Below are positions 10,911 to 23,976 of a stretch of 64,000 bases of DNA, one piece after another. Under the pieces are notes generated by a model. It saw only the letters and a program-made list of their open reading frames with translations, made no database searches and was not told the DNA's origin. The translations under genes were made by a program, and so were the position numbers. The first letter of the stretch is position 1, and each line of letters opens with the position of its first letter. Origin of the DNA: Silene latifolia (taxonomy: Eukaryota; Streptophyta; Magnoliopsida; Caryophyllales; Caryophyllaceae). The stretch covers positions 36,704,217 through 36,768,216 of the forward strand of contig NC_133534.1 of the NCBI RefSeq assembly GCF_048544455.1, in the 5' to 3' direction.

Positions 10911-10923
10911 TCTCTGATACCAA
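10911..10923 (-). other. Primer-binding site (initiator Met tRNA type)
   Basis: On the minus strand TTGGTATCAGAGA follows the 5' LTR by one base. TGGTATCAGAG is the standard plant primer site for initiator-Met tRNA. Confidence 0.9.
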
Positions 10924-10924
10924 C

Positions 10925-11245
10925 TGTAACACACTTAAGGAAATCAATTCCGAGAATGTATTACAACTAGCAAAATCAAACAAAGGAATTCCTAGAAATG
11001 AGAAAAGAATTCGATTGATTGATCAATGTTGAAGAACAAATTACAGAGAATTGTAACTGTCTTAACTGAATATTACAGAGAGAATTATGAGAGGATTTTA
11101 GTGTAAGAATTAAGCTAAATGAATTATGAGCATGAGCCTATTATTTATATAACAACTTTGGCGGGAAAAGTTGTTAGAGCTAGCTGCCAGGTTGTTAACA
11201 GCTTTGTTGCTGATGACGTGGCCTAGTAACAGAATTTCTATTACA
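10925..11245 (-). repeat. 5' LTR of the chromovirus
   Basis: 321 bp, the partner of 6017-6337. It is followed on its outer side by the target duplication CCATG. Confidence 0.95.
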
Positions 11246-11250
11246 CCATG

Positions 11251-12013
11251 TTTCATTTTTGTCCATGCTTTACATGTATGTGTTTCTTACCACACATGGG
11301 AAATCAGAGAATGGGCAATGGGTACATCACTTCTTGGCGTAGGGAAATCAGCAACAGGTGGAAAATATTGGTGTGAAATAGTAATGTCTAATGAGTGCAA
11401 GTCTGTCATGGTTTCTAATGTTACAAAGAATTGTATATAAAGAGGTTCAACCATCTACTACATATGTTACGAGTGGAAGTCTATGCATAGAAATTCGAAT
11501 GTCATTAGGGCGGGATGGAAGAGATACTCCCTCTTCATGTTAATGAAATATTTACATATGCTTTATATATAAAAAAAAAGTATAAAAAAGATGGATTACT
11601 TTTAATATTATTAAAAGATAAGTAGAGATTAAAGCATATCCAAAAAAGAGTGTAACAAGTAGTAAAAAAAATGTTAAACAAATCTCTCTCTATAACCCCT
11701 CCCTAAAAACCCTACCCTCCATCAATCAAATATGAGGTTCTATCGACAATTGATCGATGGTAAGCCCCCTAAATAGCTTTATTTATCAATTCTTAGTATG
11801 AAACTTTATGAATTAATCAATAAAAGTCTCCCTTTTGGTGAGATTAGTTTGTACGTCTCTATTTTCGGAGTTTTTTCAGTCATTGTCTTTCAAGGTTTTA
11901 TTTATATTGGTAATATAGATAAGAGCGCCTTGGTCGTTCCTCATACGGTGAAAATGTGGAAAATCAGTTTCATAGTGGATCGTTATATTATACATATGCT
12001 GTTGGTTTGTTGG
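11251..12013. other. Sequence between chromovirus and Tat-A; no gene
   Basis: AT-rich host or old repeat sequence with A-rich runs (11570-11670). The ORFs here are short and run into the LTR or Tat-A, without recognised domains. Confidence 0.5.
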
Positions 12014-14559
12014 TGTGGACGCGGGCCCACGGGAGCGCTTGGGAAACAAGCGTTTGCATTTATGGAGTCGCCACCAATTTATTGTGGAAAATTGGAAAAC
12101 GTTTGAATACCTCGTGTCATGTCAAGACACAAAGTAATGACATGAACACCAATAACTTATTACCCTTAGTATTCTATGTCTAGAATGACTCTCGTGGATG
12201 CCAATGAACACGGATGTTCACAGAGATCTGGAGTAAGGGGTGAGGGTACGTATTAGGAAGCTCTTTTGATCGAACACCTAATCCCGCCCGCCTCGATAGC
12301 GGCATCTACTAATGATTAGGGAAGTTATCTATACTCGATATATTGTCGATTATATGCATGCAATGCAACATCCAACGTTTTAATCCTAGCATGTGAGAAT
12401 TAATACTAAGTCGGTGAAACACGTAATTAAACATGCAATTGAGTCGAAGTAGGGTTTAAGATCGATTACATGTGACAGCATACAAGCAATGCGATAAAAG
12501 AAATATAATAAAAATACAATGAAGAAAATTACAATAATTACATTGGATTAAATGATTTATGTCGAAAATAATTTCAAAACGGATAATTTTAGAAAAGAAT
12601 AAATAAATAAATTAACAAACAGGAATTAGGGTGATAATACGAATAATAGTTAATTAATACGTAAACTAATGAACTAGGTCGGTCGAGGCAAAACGGGAGT
12701 TCAGAGACAGAAATCAACCAGGAACAGGCGCAGCAGAGCCGCATCCCTTGGAAGAGGCGCAACACTTGCTGCGTCCGTTCCTTGGCTCAGTTCTGGCTGT
12801 GAAGCCGGAATTGCAAATTGTTAATATTCGTCGGTGATTTTAATGCTTGATTATATTATTTGACTCGGATGAAAATGATTAGCAGGTTATTTACATGTGA
12901 TTAAGGGTCATAAAAATAATAAACATGAAACAAAACTAATTAGGACTAATTAACTACTAATTACAAGAGTAATGGATTATTAACAAAACAAACTAAATTA
13001 TTTAGGTTAATCAGATTATTAGTGATGAATTAACGATGGCGACGATAAACAATAGATGTAAATATATCAACAATGAATTCCAGAGACTCAATATTGATGA
13101 ATCGAATCCCTAAAACCCGAATTGATTTTAATGACGAAAACCTGCAAATATGAATTACTTGGGATTTAAGTCGGGAATTAAAAGATGAATTAATTACTAA
13201 TGATTGATTAATGATATGTCAGATTATTATGCTTAAATTATTATGTCAAAGAATCAAAGAACAAACGAACTAAAAGAGACGAATTGACAAAAGACGAAGG
13301 AAGAAGAAAGGAAGCAGGAACTGCGGCAGCCTCACGAAGAGGCGCAGCAGGTGTTGTGTCCCTTCGAAGAGGCGCAGCAGTTGCTGCGTCCTTTCTCGAC
13401 GATCATCTTCTGGTAATTCGTAAAAAAAGATTTAAAGCATGGTTTTATAAATTGGTTTTAAGAATACTTTCGACATAAACCTTACAATATGATTACAATA
13501 GTAAAGAACAATATTAAAATAGGGATTTACACCCTCAGACTTACATGTTTGACGAAACGAGATGAACTAAGTATACGTTTAGTGATGCTCGACTCGAATG
13601 TAGACGAAAGTGCCCTCTAGGAGGAAAGAAACAAAGTTGATTAATTGTGGAGTTGGTCAAATTGGTCGGTCATGCAAAACGAGGCTGGTACTCAGAAGGA
13701 TCCGAGCTTACGTGGTCGAAAGCTTAAGCACGTAGACGCCAAAAAGTAAGAACGTGGTCTAGAATGTAAAGGGAGAAGAGAAGGGCGGACACTCGCGTGA
13801 GAAATATGTGAGACCGAAGGTCTCAATTTATACTAATCACGGAATTAGAGTTTAGGAAAGGAGAGAAAGATTCGAAAACAACCGACTTAGGTTAAACACG
13901 GAAACTTGGACAAAAAGAAAACCTTGAGGAAAAGGCGCAGCAGGTGTTGCGTCCTTTGGAAGAGGCGCAGCACTTGCTGCGTCCTTTCCTCAGCGGGTTC
14001 CTCCTGCGCAAGAAAGCGCGTTTGACAGCCTGTCGTATTTTAGGCATAACTTTCTCTAAAAGACTCGGATTAAGGTAATTTCGGTGTCGTTGGAAAGTTA
14101 AAAGAAATATCTAGAACTTTCTGTGAAATAGGCCTGACCCAAAAAAGTCGATATCACCTCGTAAAACGGGCCTAAAGGTCGGGTTGTCATTTTAAGTAAA
14201 TGAAATGCACATTTTGTAATGTAAACTTTTAGTTAGCCTAATGAAGTGACATGAGACTCAAAATGAGATATAATCTCAACATTTTATGACATACTAACCT
14301 TAGGTAGACAAGCACATTGACTCGGGATTTGACGGTTTTAGGAAATGAAGACAGTTTTTGACCGGGACTCCAAATGTACTCTAATTACTGCCAAATCGAA
14401 CCTAATGACACCTAGATGACGGCAATGAGGTAGACACAAGTGTTTGAACGATCACTTGACGATAAACTTACGAATTGTCATAAATCGTTCCGTGTACCAA
14501 ACATGCGGCCCAATCATCACGGGGTGGCTTGCGGGAGGTGCAGAAATGAGGTATCTACA
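12014..14559 (-). repeat. 3' LTR of Tat-A
   Basis: 2546 bp from TGTGGACG to ..GTATCTACA, the reverse complement of the Tat-B LTR form TGTAGATACC..GTCCACA. It contains three clusters of paired CGCAGCA/TGCTGCG palindromes (about 12729-12773, 13343-13388 and 13936-13981) and a minus-strand TATAAATT box at 13825-13832. Confidence 0.9.
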
Positions 14560-14572
14560 GAGCCCCCACTTT
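14560..14572 (-). other. Polypurine tract of Tat-A
   Basis: On the minus strand the bases just before the 3' LTR read aaagtgggggctc, identical to the tract at 31761-31773 of Tat-B. Confidence 0.85.
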
Positions 14573-14979
14573 GACTGAAGCTTGGACAAGGCGAAAGTCA
14601 AAGTATAGCCATCAGGTCAATCGAAGATTACAACCTGACGACTATGGTGACGCGAGGCGGCTCAAGGGGTCTGAGCAAAGGACTGTCGTCGGGAACATTT
14701 TAGAGTCTATCGACTATCGGGGAGGGTCGTTTAAAGTCCATTAGACTACGTAAGGAGGCTCGCCAGCCATAAGAAGAGACCATACCTGAGACTTCTTCCT
14801 CGAGATGCTTCTGGAGTTGCGTAGAAGCTAAGGGTAAGCGTAGGATCTAAGGGTAAGACCTAAAAGATATATAAGGATTGTGCTAGAGTGTGGGACCCTA
14901 AAGGAAAGCATCGACGGGAAGGAGGCCAAATATAAGTTCAACTTAAAGGGTAACCAAGGTTTAGGTGTAGGAACTCTAA

Positions 14980-15420
14980 GAAAAGGTGATCCTAAAGGAA
15001 TATGATTCTAAAAGGAAAAGGTGATCCTAAAGAATGTGATCCTAAGGGGGTAAAGGTGATCTTAAAGGAATATGATCCTAAAGGGTATAAGTATATGAAC
15101 TTTAGGGAGTTTGGGAACCTAAAGAGCTAGGTGTATGAACCTGGGTATATGAACCTAAAAGGAAAAGACAGGCTGGTATGAGAACTTAAAGGCTTGTGAA
15201 CCTAAGAGGATTTGGGATCCTAGGGTTAAGTTTAGGAACTTACTGGGTTACTAATTCTTGTTTTAAACGCGTGCGCTTAAGCTTTCTGAGGTATGAGAAC
15301 TCCAAAAGGATTTATGGGTTTATGAACCTAAGGTCATTGGTGTGGGAGCTTAAAGGCTTATGAACCTAAAGAAAGCCATTTTGGGATCTAAGAATCTAGG
15401 GGTATGAATCCTAACTTTGG
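14980..15420. repeat. Degenerate CCTAAAGG-type repeat field in Tat-A
   Basis: Units such as gatcctaaaggaatat and gaacctaaaagg recur irregularly. The same field in the opposite orientation lies at about 30900-31350 in Tat-B (taggatcatattccttt). Confidence 0.7.
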
Positions 15421-15578
15421 GTTTATGAACTTAAGGAAGGAGGCTCCGGTTTGGGAACTTCTAGAGAACGACACCTTTGCCGAACTCTGTGAGGAAACAA
15501 AAATGTCAAGGGTAGCAGGACGTAGACGGGAACTGCTGGGGAAGCTGCTTGGGTCGTCTTCAAACAAACTTCGATAAG

Positions 15579-15800
15579 TCTTGGGGTTGATGTTGATCTC
15601 CACGTATTGAGAGGGATGATTGTCTGTCCGTGTACTCTCGTTGGGGAACATAATCGGGAACTGATCTCCATGTCTCAAGAGAGAATGTCTGCCCGTGTAC
15701 CCTCGCTGGGGGAACATAATCGGGAACTGATCTCCATGTCTCGAAAGGGGCGATTGGCTATCCGTGTACTCTCGCTGGGGGAACAGAATAGAGGTGTGTC
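15579..15800. repeat. 66-69-bp tandem array in Tat-A
   Basis: About three copies of a unit containing gaacataatcgggaactgat and tccatgtctc..cgtgtac.ctcgctggg. The copies align with starts at 15645, 15711 and 15780 (the last truncated). Confidence 0.75.
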
Positions 15801-17229
15801 GAAACACCTGTCAAAGAATATTCGCTCGTTGTGGTAAGCGAGGTCTTGATAAAGTACTTCTTCTGATACTTACCTGCATGGTTAGTAGCCGCACAAGAAT
15901 GCAATCTAATATATGCACGTAAGCGATTATTATATGGACCTCGAATGAGGAAACACATAGGCTTTGCAAAAGTCGCAACTTGTTCAAAGAAATTTGTCGT
16001 TTGTAATGCGTTATGCATATTCAATGGGCTTTAGACATAGGACTTGTCATGACACATACCTTATACGAACGTGAAATACAGACTTAGGTTGGACTGACGC
16101 GACACTAACTTAGATTTGACGCGACACAGGGATGACTTTGACAGACTTTGCTTAAGTATGCACAACCCCTAGCCAAGTGTGAGTGACAATGCGTATTGGT
16201 TCCAAAGGTAGAAGAATTGCAAGAATGATGAAGGCATATAAGGGCAAGGCATGAGGCATAGACCATCTGTCTAATAGGACTTATTTCGCCACCGTTTGCT
16301 GTAAAAGAGAGCCCTCTTGAGGCACGATAACTTGGAGAATCGATCTAAGACCTTTGTCATTGTCCGAACCGAGTACTAACTTGGCTTAAAATAAGAGAAG
16401 AATAAAGGAAGGGTGGCATCTCGGAAGAGAAGCCCCCAGGATGAGAAGATAGCTCTGGAATTTGGTAAAAAGGAGATTGGGCGACAATAAGGAGCCCCCA
16501 ATATAGAGGTGTTGGTTGTGGAGGGGATGTTAATTGAGGTTGGAAGGTTGAAAATTATGATGGTTGAGATGGTTGTGGTTGAAAGTTGAGATAGTTGTGT
16601 CTTTGAGGACTGCCTACGTATTCACGTGAAGTGAAATCAAACTAGATCGTAGTTCTGAGGTTTGGTTAATTTTGTTTGGATGTTGTGGTTGTATCCTTCT
16701 TGTGTAAGAAAGGACTGCCTACGTATCCACCTGAATAGGTGAAATCAAACCATGCTCCTAGTTCAAATGTGTGCCTAAGCTATGTTGTTAGGACCTTAAA
16801 GTGCATGGGTCACAAGGGTAATATTCCTTTGGTGACTCGAGGAATTGATTTGAGATAACTCCCTTTGATCATAGACCAAAGTGGTATAATTAATTTTGTA
16901 AAAATTTCCTTGTCGCGTGAGCACACCTAAAGGTGGACTCTAAGGATGAATATGGGTATGTCCCGTTCTGGGTAGCAAAGTATTTGAAAACTCCGTGTTT
17001 GGGTCAAGGTAAAACTGGATTGGATATTTGGAATGTGGAGCTCGGTAATAAGAGGCTTTTATGAACAAATCTCTGGAGCTTTGATTTTGTGGAGTTAAGG
17101 ATTGATGGGGTTATGGCTTGTAATGTGGCTTGGAAATGGAGTCTCTTGGCTTGATGTAGCCTGAGCACAAGGTAGTTTAATTGACGTGGGATCAAGTTTC
17201 CATGTCTTGGCCTTAAAGGATGGGTATAT

Positions 17230-18501
17230 TGTTGGAATATGTGTCCTCCGACAATAATGCGATCACAACTGTTGATCATGATGATCACATGTTTAAGTCT
17301 CATTTTAAAGAATACAATTGAGAAGTAATTTTTACTGTCAACTGGTCCACACATATCGGTAATGATTGGCTGACTAGAGTTTGACATTACTGTCGTGAGA
17401 CGGTGGTGACCAGTTGATCTCCTTAGGTCATACCTAAAGGGTAACACTCTTAATTGATCATTTAATTGATCGTATGACGATACGGGTCAATTAAATTACT
17501 TAAAATTGACGGACGATTTTGGAAGTAATATTTACGTGTCTCATTGAAATTTGATTAAATAAGATACGGTCTAAGTAATCGAATTGTTTTACGACTTAGA
17601 TGAAATTATTGTTTAAGGAAACAATTGCATTTGAATGAATAAATTATTATAAATACAAGATGTTGTGATTTATAATTGGTAAATTATTTTGGTACAAGTA
17701 ATTATGAATTACTAAGTCGATTTTGTATATGACGTATTTTATTAATACGTTGATTTTTAATATGATAAAAATACATAACAATTTCATGTGACATATGACA
17801 TGTGACAAATTGACAAATTTGACAAAGATAAAATGGAATCCATTTTATCTATTATGACCGAAATATTGGAGAGGATTAGGAAAATATTAGGTTAATTATA
17901 TTAGTGGTAAATATAATCATGTTTGCCTAATACTAGCCATGCATGCCTACTTGTTCTTGTGAAGGCAACCTTGTGCATGCATTGGCTCCTTCTCTTCCCC
18001 TCTTCCACCCGGTTTTTGAGAAGAAAAATACCTTGGTTTTTCTTCTTATTTTTACCTAATATACACTATGATATTCACTAGTGTAATTCATTCATTCATT
18101 ATCTAAAATTAGAGTTTTAGAAAGATAAAAACCTTCCTCCTCCTCCCTCTCTCTTAACCGAAACATAGAGAGACCAAATAATATTTTTGGGTCAATTTTA
18201 CACTAAATTAATATTGTTCTAGTAATCATAATATTAATTTGATTAAGAGTTTGCCTTGGGTATTATTCCTTGGGAGGGATTCTACACTTGAATCCTAGTT
18301 CATCCATTAAGGAGAGCTCAAGAACAAGAGAGTAGGAGAGCTCTCTTGTGCCCTTAAGATCCGAAAAAGCATTGTAAGAATGAAGATTTCTTCCTTATTA
18401 TTCTTATAGTTTGCATGCATAAGATCACCTTTTAATTTTATGACTAAATTAAAATTATAACATATATGAATATGTTAGTAAAGAGATCTAGATTTCTAAC
18501 A
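17230..18501 (+). repeat. 5' LTR of the copia element
   Basis: 1272 bp. TGTTGGAA and TTCTAACA form the terminal inverted ends. A TATAAATA box is at 17648-17655. It is nearly identical to 37181-38451. Confidence 0.93.
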
Positions 18502-18503
18502 AG

Positions 18504-18515
18504 TGGTATCAGAGC
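18504..18515 (+). other. Primer-binding site (initiator Met tRNA type)
   Basis: TGGTATCAGAGC begins two bases after the 5' LTR, in the sequence AGTGGTATCAGAGCC typical of plant copia elements. Confidence 0.92.
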
Positions 18516-20941
18516 CTTGGTTGTTTGCATGCAAATCGGTTATAGTTTTTCCGAGTTATACGATTAACATATAAAACTTGTAAATTTGTGTTATTATGAT
18601 ATATCACGAAATAAATTTATGCATGTTAAAGTTTCTGGTCCTAAAATGTTTTTAGGATATTTTGGTTAATTTATGAATTTTTATTGTTCATCTTATATAA
18701 TAATGGCATTAAAAATATGATTTTATGATTAAAATGTCATTTTCGGACTAAAATTAGCTAAACTTCGAATTTTCCAGTGATTTTTGGATATGTTATCACA
18801 TATATTATTTTGAGATGACCTGTAAATTGTCATAATTTTTGGAGTTCTTATGTTCGAAATATGGATTTTTCATGATAAAAATCGAATTTAAATGAAAAAT
18901 AGGTTAATATGAGATAAATTTCGAATCTGGTCATAGACATTTAGTATGTTGTCACATACAATTTTACAAGATGTGTGTAAAATAACAGGCTATACTGAAG
19001 TCTTTATGCATGATTTATGGATTTTTGATGAAAAATAGCATAAATAGTGTCTTAATTAGTGAATAATTGCTAAAACATACTCCATGACTAAGGAAAAACA
19101 TTACATATTGCATTTTATTATCTTTTTCAGATCTAAAATTGAAAAGTTGATGAATATAATTTTTCTCATGTTTTTATGTTTTTATTGATAAATCCGATAA
19201 ACCGCAACATAGTTTTTCCGATAATTTTACGAAATTTTAACCTAAGTTTTTGAATATTATGAGTGTCATGGTATTTTTCCAGAATGTTCATAAGTTTAAA
19301 TTTCAAATTTTAGATTTATTTGGAATTTTTGTGATTTAATTGAAGTTTATGACATTTTTATTGTTTTTTAGGTCCATTAATGAATAATTTTAAGAAATAT
19401 GAGTTAATTATAGTCAAATAGTTAGTGAAGACTAATTTTGAGTCCAAAGAGGTTAGGGTAATTAACTTGTGCATAAATATGAATTTATGTAATTTTTGTG
19501 ATTATAAAACGTTGAATCACGCAAATCCGTAAAAACCGTGTAATATACGATATTGGCTCCTTAAAGGCGATTTAGCATAAAATTGGGCATGTTCATACAT
19601 ATTATAATGCTGCATTTTTTTTATGATTGTCATAATTTTATTTTATGTAATTTTTGAATTATGTAATTTTTACTTAGTATGGCCTTAGTTTTTATTGGTA
19701 TTACCCGAAATGTATGGGAATATCAATTCGGTTGTAATTTATTGTGATCTCGTATCACCGTCTTGTAATTTAATAGATTTATTTTATTTTAGTTACAAAT
19801 GTATAATAGGAAATTATGTAATTTGTTATGTAATTTATTAATTCCGGAGTTCCTTGAAGACGGTGTCACTAAAGAAGGCGATACATAAAGACGGTGTTAC
19901 CTCGAGATGCGTGCCAATAACCGAAGTTCAAGGGACCAATGGAGTTGGTTTCCGAATATGTAATAGTTAATTAGATTTTCTATTTTAGGAAGGCCATACT
20001 AGGATTTATTTTTATGTTTTTGCATTTTATTTATATGTCGCATGCATCGCTAAATCGCCATAACTAAAATATGCATTATCATTTAATCGAGTATATCGAC
20101 CGTGTCAATTAGAATTATCGTAGTTCACCGCTTTAGTTCACTTAAAACGTGATAGATAATAAATTGACATGACCTCTCGCTAAAACAATCAATTGAGACA
20201 TAGCCTTACCAAATAGTAGAAACCATTAAAACCTATTTCGCGAGGGAGTGCACTCGGCCCTACCGGGGTACAAACCTTGTTACGTAGGGGAAGTGGGTGA
20301 TAAATGTCTATCCACCGAATTCATGTTAATGAGAGGTATTTCGGCACACCGTGCCCTAAGTTGATATGGGTTTGGATTATGGACACATTTATTCGAAATT
20401 TGGGTTGTACTCAACGAAAGTATTCACGACGATTTCCGGATGTATTTCGGGCTAGAGATAAATATTAATGTAAATTTTATCGACCAAGAGTTCTAAAAGT
20501 AGAATCGATTAAGAGGTTAATCCACCGAATTATGTTAATAAAGGGTATTTCGGCACACCGTGCCCTAAGTTAATATGAATTTGGGTCTTGGAATCATTTA
20601 TAATAGTTGGGTAGAGGTCACTATATAAATGTTCATATCTTGTTAATTTAATTACAAGTATGATTTAAAAAGACAAAATGTTAATATTTCCTTTTCCTCC
20701 ATATTTGTAGTTCATTACAATGAATCCATCAAACGCTACCGCACCAATAACTATTGAGTCATACCACAATGTTTTTGACGACGTTTGCTCCAACAATGAT
20801 TTCGACACTACTAGAGAACTTCATTTTGGGATAGGTTCGGATGGAAACCTTAACTTCATCACTTCTACTAGACCACCTACTACTACTAGATCTCGTGTGA
20901 GCCCGTCTTAGGAAGACTACCTCATACAATCTATAGGGTCT
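18516..20941 (+). other. Copia leader with gag capsid region missing
   Basis: About 2.4 kb of AT-rich sequence where the leader and capsid gene should lie. No ORF with gag capsid features is present. A 63-codon ORF at 20720-20911 ends shortly before the zinc-knuckle ORF and may be a gag remnant, but has no diagnostic motif. Confidence 0.6.
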
Positions 20942-22167
20942 TTGTCTCTGGAAGATAAAGATGCCAAAACTAGTGGGAGCTCAAGCAATCAAGTTCTTGC
21001 TTCAAAGGGCAAAAAGTTCAAGAAGAAGGGAAAAAAAGTGAAAAACTTCAAGCAAGTTAATGATGAGTGCCATTATTGCTATGGCATGGGACATTGGCTT
21101 AGGAATTGTCCCATATATTTGCGAAATATAAGGGAAGGAATCATTGTTCCAAAAGGTAAAATTCCTAAGGAAATTTATATTATTGATATAAATTATACTT
21201 CCACTACGACATGGGTACTGGATACCGGTTGTGGTTCTCACCTTTGTAATCATTTACAGGGTTTAAGAGACATGAAGAGGCTTAGCAAAGGAGATGTGGA
21301 TCTACGCCTTGGAAATGGAGCTCGAGTAGCGGCCGAATCCAAAGGAACTTATGTATTAGGTTTGCCTAATGGATTTGAGTTGTATTTACATAATTGTTTT
21401 TATGTGCCTACACTCTCTAAAAACATTATTTCTATCGCTATGCTAGACATGGATGAATTTTGTTTTGTCATTAAGAACAATCGCTGTACTATTTCAAGGA
21501 ATGATTTAGTTATAGGCCAAGCTTCTTCCATCAATGACATTTACATTTTAGAGACCTCAAGTCCAATTAATGATATCTATAACATTCAATCAAAGAAACT
21601 CAAATCAAGTGACCCAAATGAATCGTTCATTTGGCATTGTCGATTAGGTCACATAAACGAGAATCGCATTAAAAGATTAATTTCAAGTAATGTGATTACA
21701 CCATTTGATTATCAATCATATGGTACATGCGAATATTGCCTACTTGGCAAAATGACTCGTAATCTTTTTAGTGGTAAAGGGACACGAGCTAGTGAACTAT
21801 TAGGACTCATACATACCGATGTGTGTGGACCAATGAGTATCACCGCTCGTGGAAATTATGACTACTTCATAACCTTCACCGATGACTTGAGTAGATATGG
21901 GTATATCTATTTGATGAAACATAAAAGTGAAGCGTTTGAGAAATTCAAAGAATTTCAAAACGAAGTAGAGAACCAATTGAACAAAAGGATTAAGGCACTA
22001 CGATCCGATCGTGGTGGAGAGTATCTTAGCCTTGAATTTGATTCACACTTGAAAGGTTGTGGTATTATATCACAACTTACTCCACCCGGAACACCACGAC
22101 TCAATGGTGTTGCCGAAAGGAGGAATCGAACCCTACTTGATATGGTTCGATCCATGATGAGTCAAAT
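20942..22167 (+). pseudogene. Copia zinc knuckle-protease-integrase, 5' half
   Basis: An open frame with a basic linker (KKFKKKGKK), a zinc knuckle (CHYCYGMGHWLRNC), an aspartic protease (WVLDTGCGSHLCN), a GAG-pre-integrase zinc region (WHCRLGHINENRI..CEYCLLGKM) and an integrase core (HTDVCGPM, FTDDLSRYG, LRSDRGGEYL, TPPGTPRLNGVAERRNRTL). It is cut after MVRSMMSQ by the Tat-B LTR. The listed frame would run on to 22210 inside the LTR, but those codons are not element sequence. The rest of integrase resumes at 34303. Confidence 0.93.
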
Positions 22168-22751
22168 TGTAGATACCTCGTTTCTGCACCTCCCGCAAAC
22201 CACCCGGTGATGATTGGGCCGCATGTTTGGTACGCGGAACGATTTGTGATAGTTCGTAAGTTTATCGTCAAGTGATCGCTCAAACACTTGTGTCTACCTC
22301 ATGGTCGTCATCTAGGTGTCATTACGGTCGTTTTGGCAGTAATTAGAGTTCATTTGGAGTCCGGGTCAAAAAGCGTCTTCATTTCTTAAAACCGTCAAAT
22401 CCCGAGTCAAAGCAATGTCCTTGTCTACCTAAGGTTAGGATGTCATAAAATGTTGAGATTATATCTCATTTTGAGTCTCATGTCACTTCTTTGGTCTAAA
22501 CTAACAGTTTACATTACAAAATGTGCATTTCATTTAGTTAAAATGACAACCCGAACTTTAGGCCCGTTTTACGAGGTGATAACGACTTTTTTGGGTCAGG
22601 CCTATTTCACAGAAAGTTCTAGATCTTTCTTTTAGCTTTCCAACGCCACTGAAATCACCTTAATCCGAGTCTTGTAGAGAAAGTTATGCCTAAAATACGA
22701 CAGGCTGTCAAACGCTCTTTCTTGCGCAGGAGGAACCCGCTGAGGAAAGGA

Positions 22752-22796
22752 CGCAGCAGGTGCTGCGCCTCTTCCAAGGGACGCAGCTCTGCTGTG
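22752..22796. repeat. Tat LTR paired palindrome cluster 1 (Tat-B 5' LTR)
   Basis: CGCAGCAGGTGCTGCG at 22752 and CGCAGCTCTGCTGTG at 22782, 30 apart, within a 30-bp tandem duplication. Confidence 0.93.
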
Positions 22797-22894
22797 CCTT
22801 TTCCTCAAGGTTTTATTTTTGTCCAAGTTTCCGTGTTTAACCTAAGTCGGTTATTTCCGGATCTTTCTCTCCGAAACTTTAATTCCGTGATTAG

Positions 22895-22903
22895 TATAAA
22901 TAG
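22895..22903 (+). promoter_or_regulatory. TATA box in the Tat-B 5' LTR
   Basis: TATAAATAG, conserved at 32501-32509 in the 3' LTR and on the minus strand at 47043-47051 in Tat-A. It is about 730 bases into the LTR, so U3 would be about 0.75 kb. Confidence 0.7.
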
Positions 22904-23361
22904 GAGCCTTTGTTCCTCATATTTCTCACGCGAGTGTCCGCCCTTCTCTTCTCCCTTTGCATTCTAGACCTTTGTTCTTACTTTTTGGCGTCTACGTGCT
23001 TGAACATTCGACCACGTAAGCTCGGATCCTTCTGAGTACCAGCCTCGTTTGCATGACCGACCAATTTGACCAACTCCACATGAATCAACTTAATTAATCT
23101 AATCGTTTTCCTCTTACGAGGGCACTTTCATATTTGCATTATAGTTCGAGTCGAGCATCGCTAATCGATAACTTAGTCCTTCTCGTTTCGTCAAACATGT
23201 AAGTCTGAGGGTGTAAATCTCTCTTTTATTTATTGTTATTTACTTTTTGTATCATCATAATGTAAGGTTTACGTCGAAAATACCTCTTAAAACCGATTTA
23301 TAAAACCGTGCTTTAAAACTTCTTTTTACGGATTTCCAGAAGACGAACCGTCGAGAAAGGA

Positions 23362-23406
23362 CGCAGCAACTCCTGCACCTCTTCGAAGGAGCGCAGTTCC
23401 TGCTGC
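23362..23406. repeat. Tat LTR paired palindrome cluster 2 (Tat-B 5' LTR)
   Basis: Degenerate cgcagcaactcctgca at 23362 and cgcagttcctgctgcg at 23392, 30 apart; a third decayed copy (ccgcagttcctgc) follows. Confidence 0.85.
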
Positions 23407-23976
23407 GCCTCTTCGTGAGGCTGCCGCAGTTCCTGCTTCCTTTCTTCTTCCTTCGTCCTCTGTAATTCGTTCAAGTTTTTATTTGTTTTCGTTTACTCTT
23501 TAATTCTTTGACACGATCATCTAATAATCACATGTAATATATTATCATCATTAGTATTTAATTCATCTCATTAATTTCCTACTTAAATCCCAAATAACCA
23601 ATATTTGCGGGTTTTCGTCATTAAACTCAATTCGGGTTTTAGAGGTTCGATTTACCCATATTGAATCTCTGGAATTCATCATTGATATATTTGCATCTGT
23701 TTATTTATTGTCACCATCATATATTCGTCATTAATCCATCGTATTTAGCCTAATTAGTTTAATTTGTTAATTAATCATGTAGTTAATTCGTATTAATCAA
23801 CTTCATCCATATTCGTCTCATCCGTGTTTTGTTGTTTTATGACCCTTAAATCACATGTAAATAACCTATTAATCACTTTCATCCGAGTAAATAATTTAAT
23901 CAATCATTAAATTTACCAACGAGTATTAACAACACGCAATTCCGGCTTCACAGCCAGAATTCAGGTCAGGAACAGA

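Larger units (their letters stand above)
6017..11245 (-). mobile_element. Tekay/Del-type Ty3/gypsy chromovirus, complete structure with degraded pol
   Basis: The element is bounded by 321-bp LTRs that start TGTAACA and end TGTTACA/TATTACA, and by a perfect 5-bp target duplication, CCATG (6012-6016 and 11246-11250). On the minus strand the order is 5' LTR, initiator-Met-type PBS, gag-protease-RT-RNase H, integrase, chromodomain, polypurine tract, 3' LTR. The LTRs differ at 4 of 321 positions by direct reading, pointing to a young insertion. Pol carries an RT active-site substitution, a stop codon, a 4-bp duplication and a 1-bp run expansion, so this copy cannot encode functional pol. Confidence 0.95.
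14573..17229 (-). other. Non-coding 3' internal region of Tat-A
   Basis: No gene. Holds degenerate CCTAAAGG/GAACCTAAAG repeats (about 14980-15420), a 66-69-bp tandem array (15579-15800), and two copies of the Tat-type GATTTCAC..GTAGGCAGTC motif near 16600-16750 (minus strand). It corresponds to about 29000-31760 of Tat-B. Confidence 0.7.

Noticed and set aside
13284-13478. Ala/Arg-rich small ORFs in the Tat LTRs (also 46493-46687, 22686-22967 and 32292-32573)
   Set aside because: Translations of the GC-rich palindrome doublets; LTR sequence, not genes.
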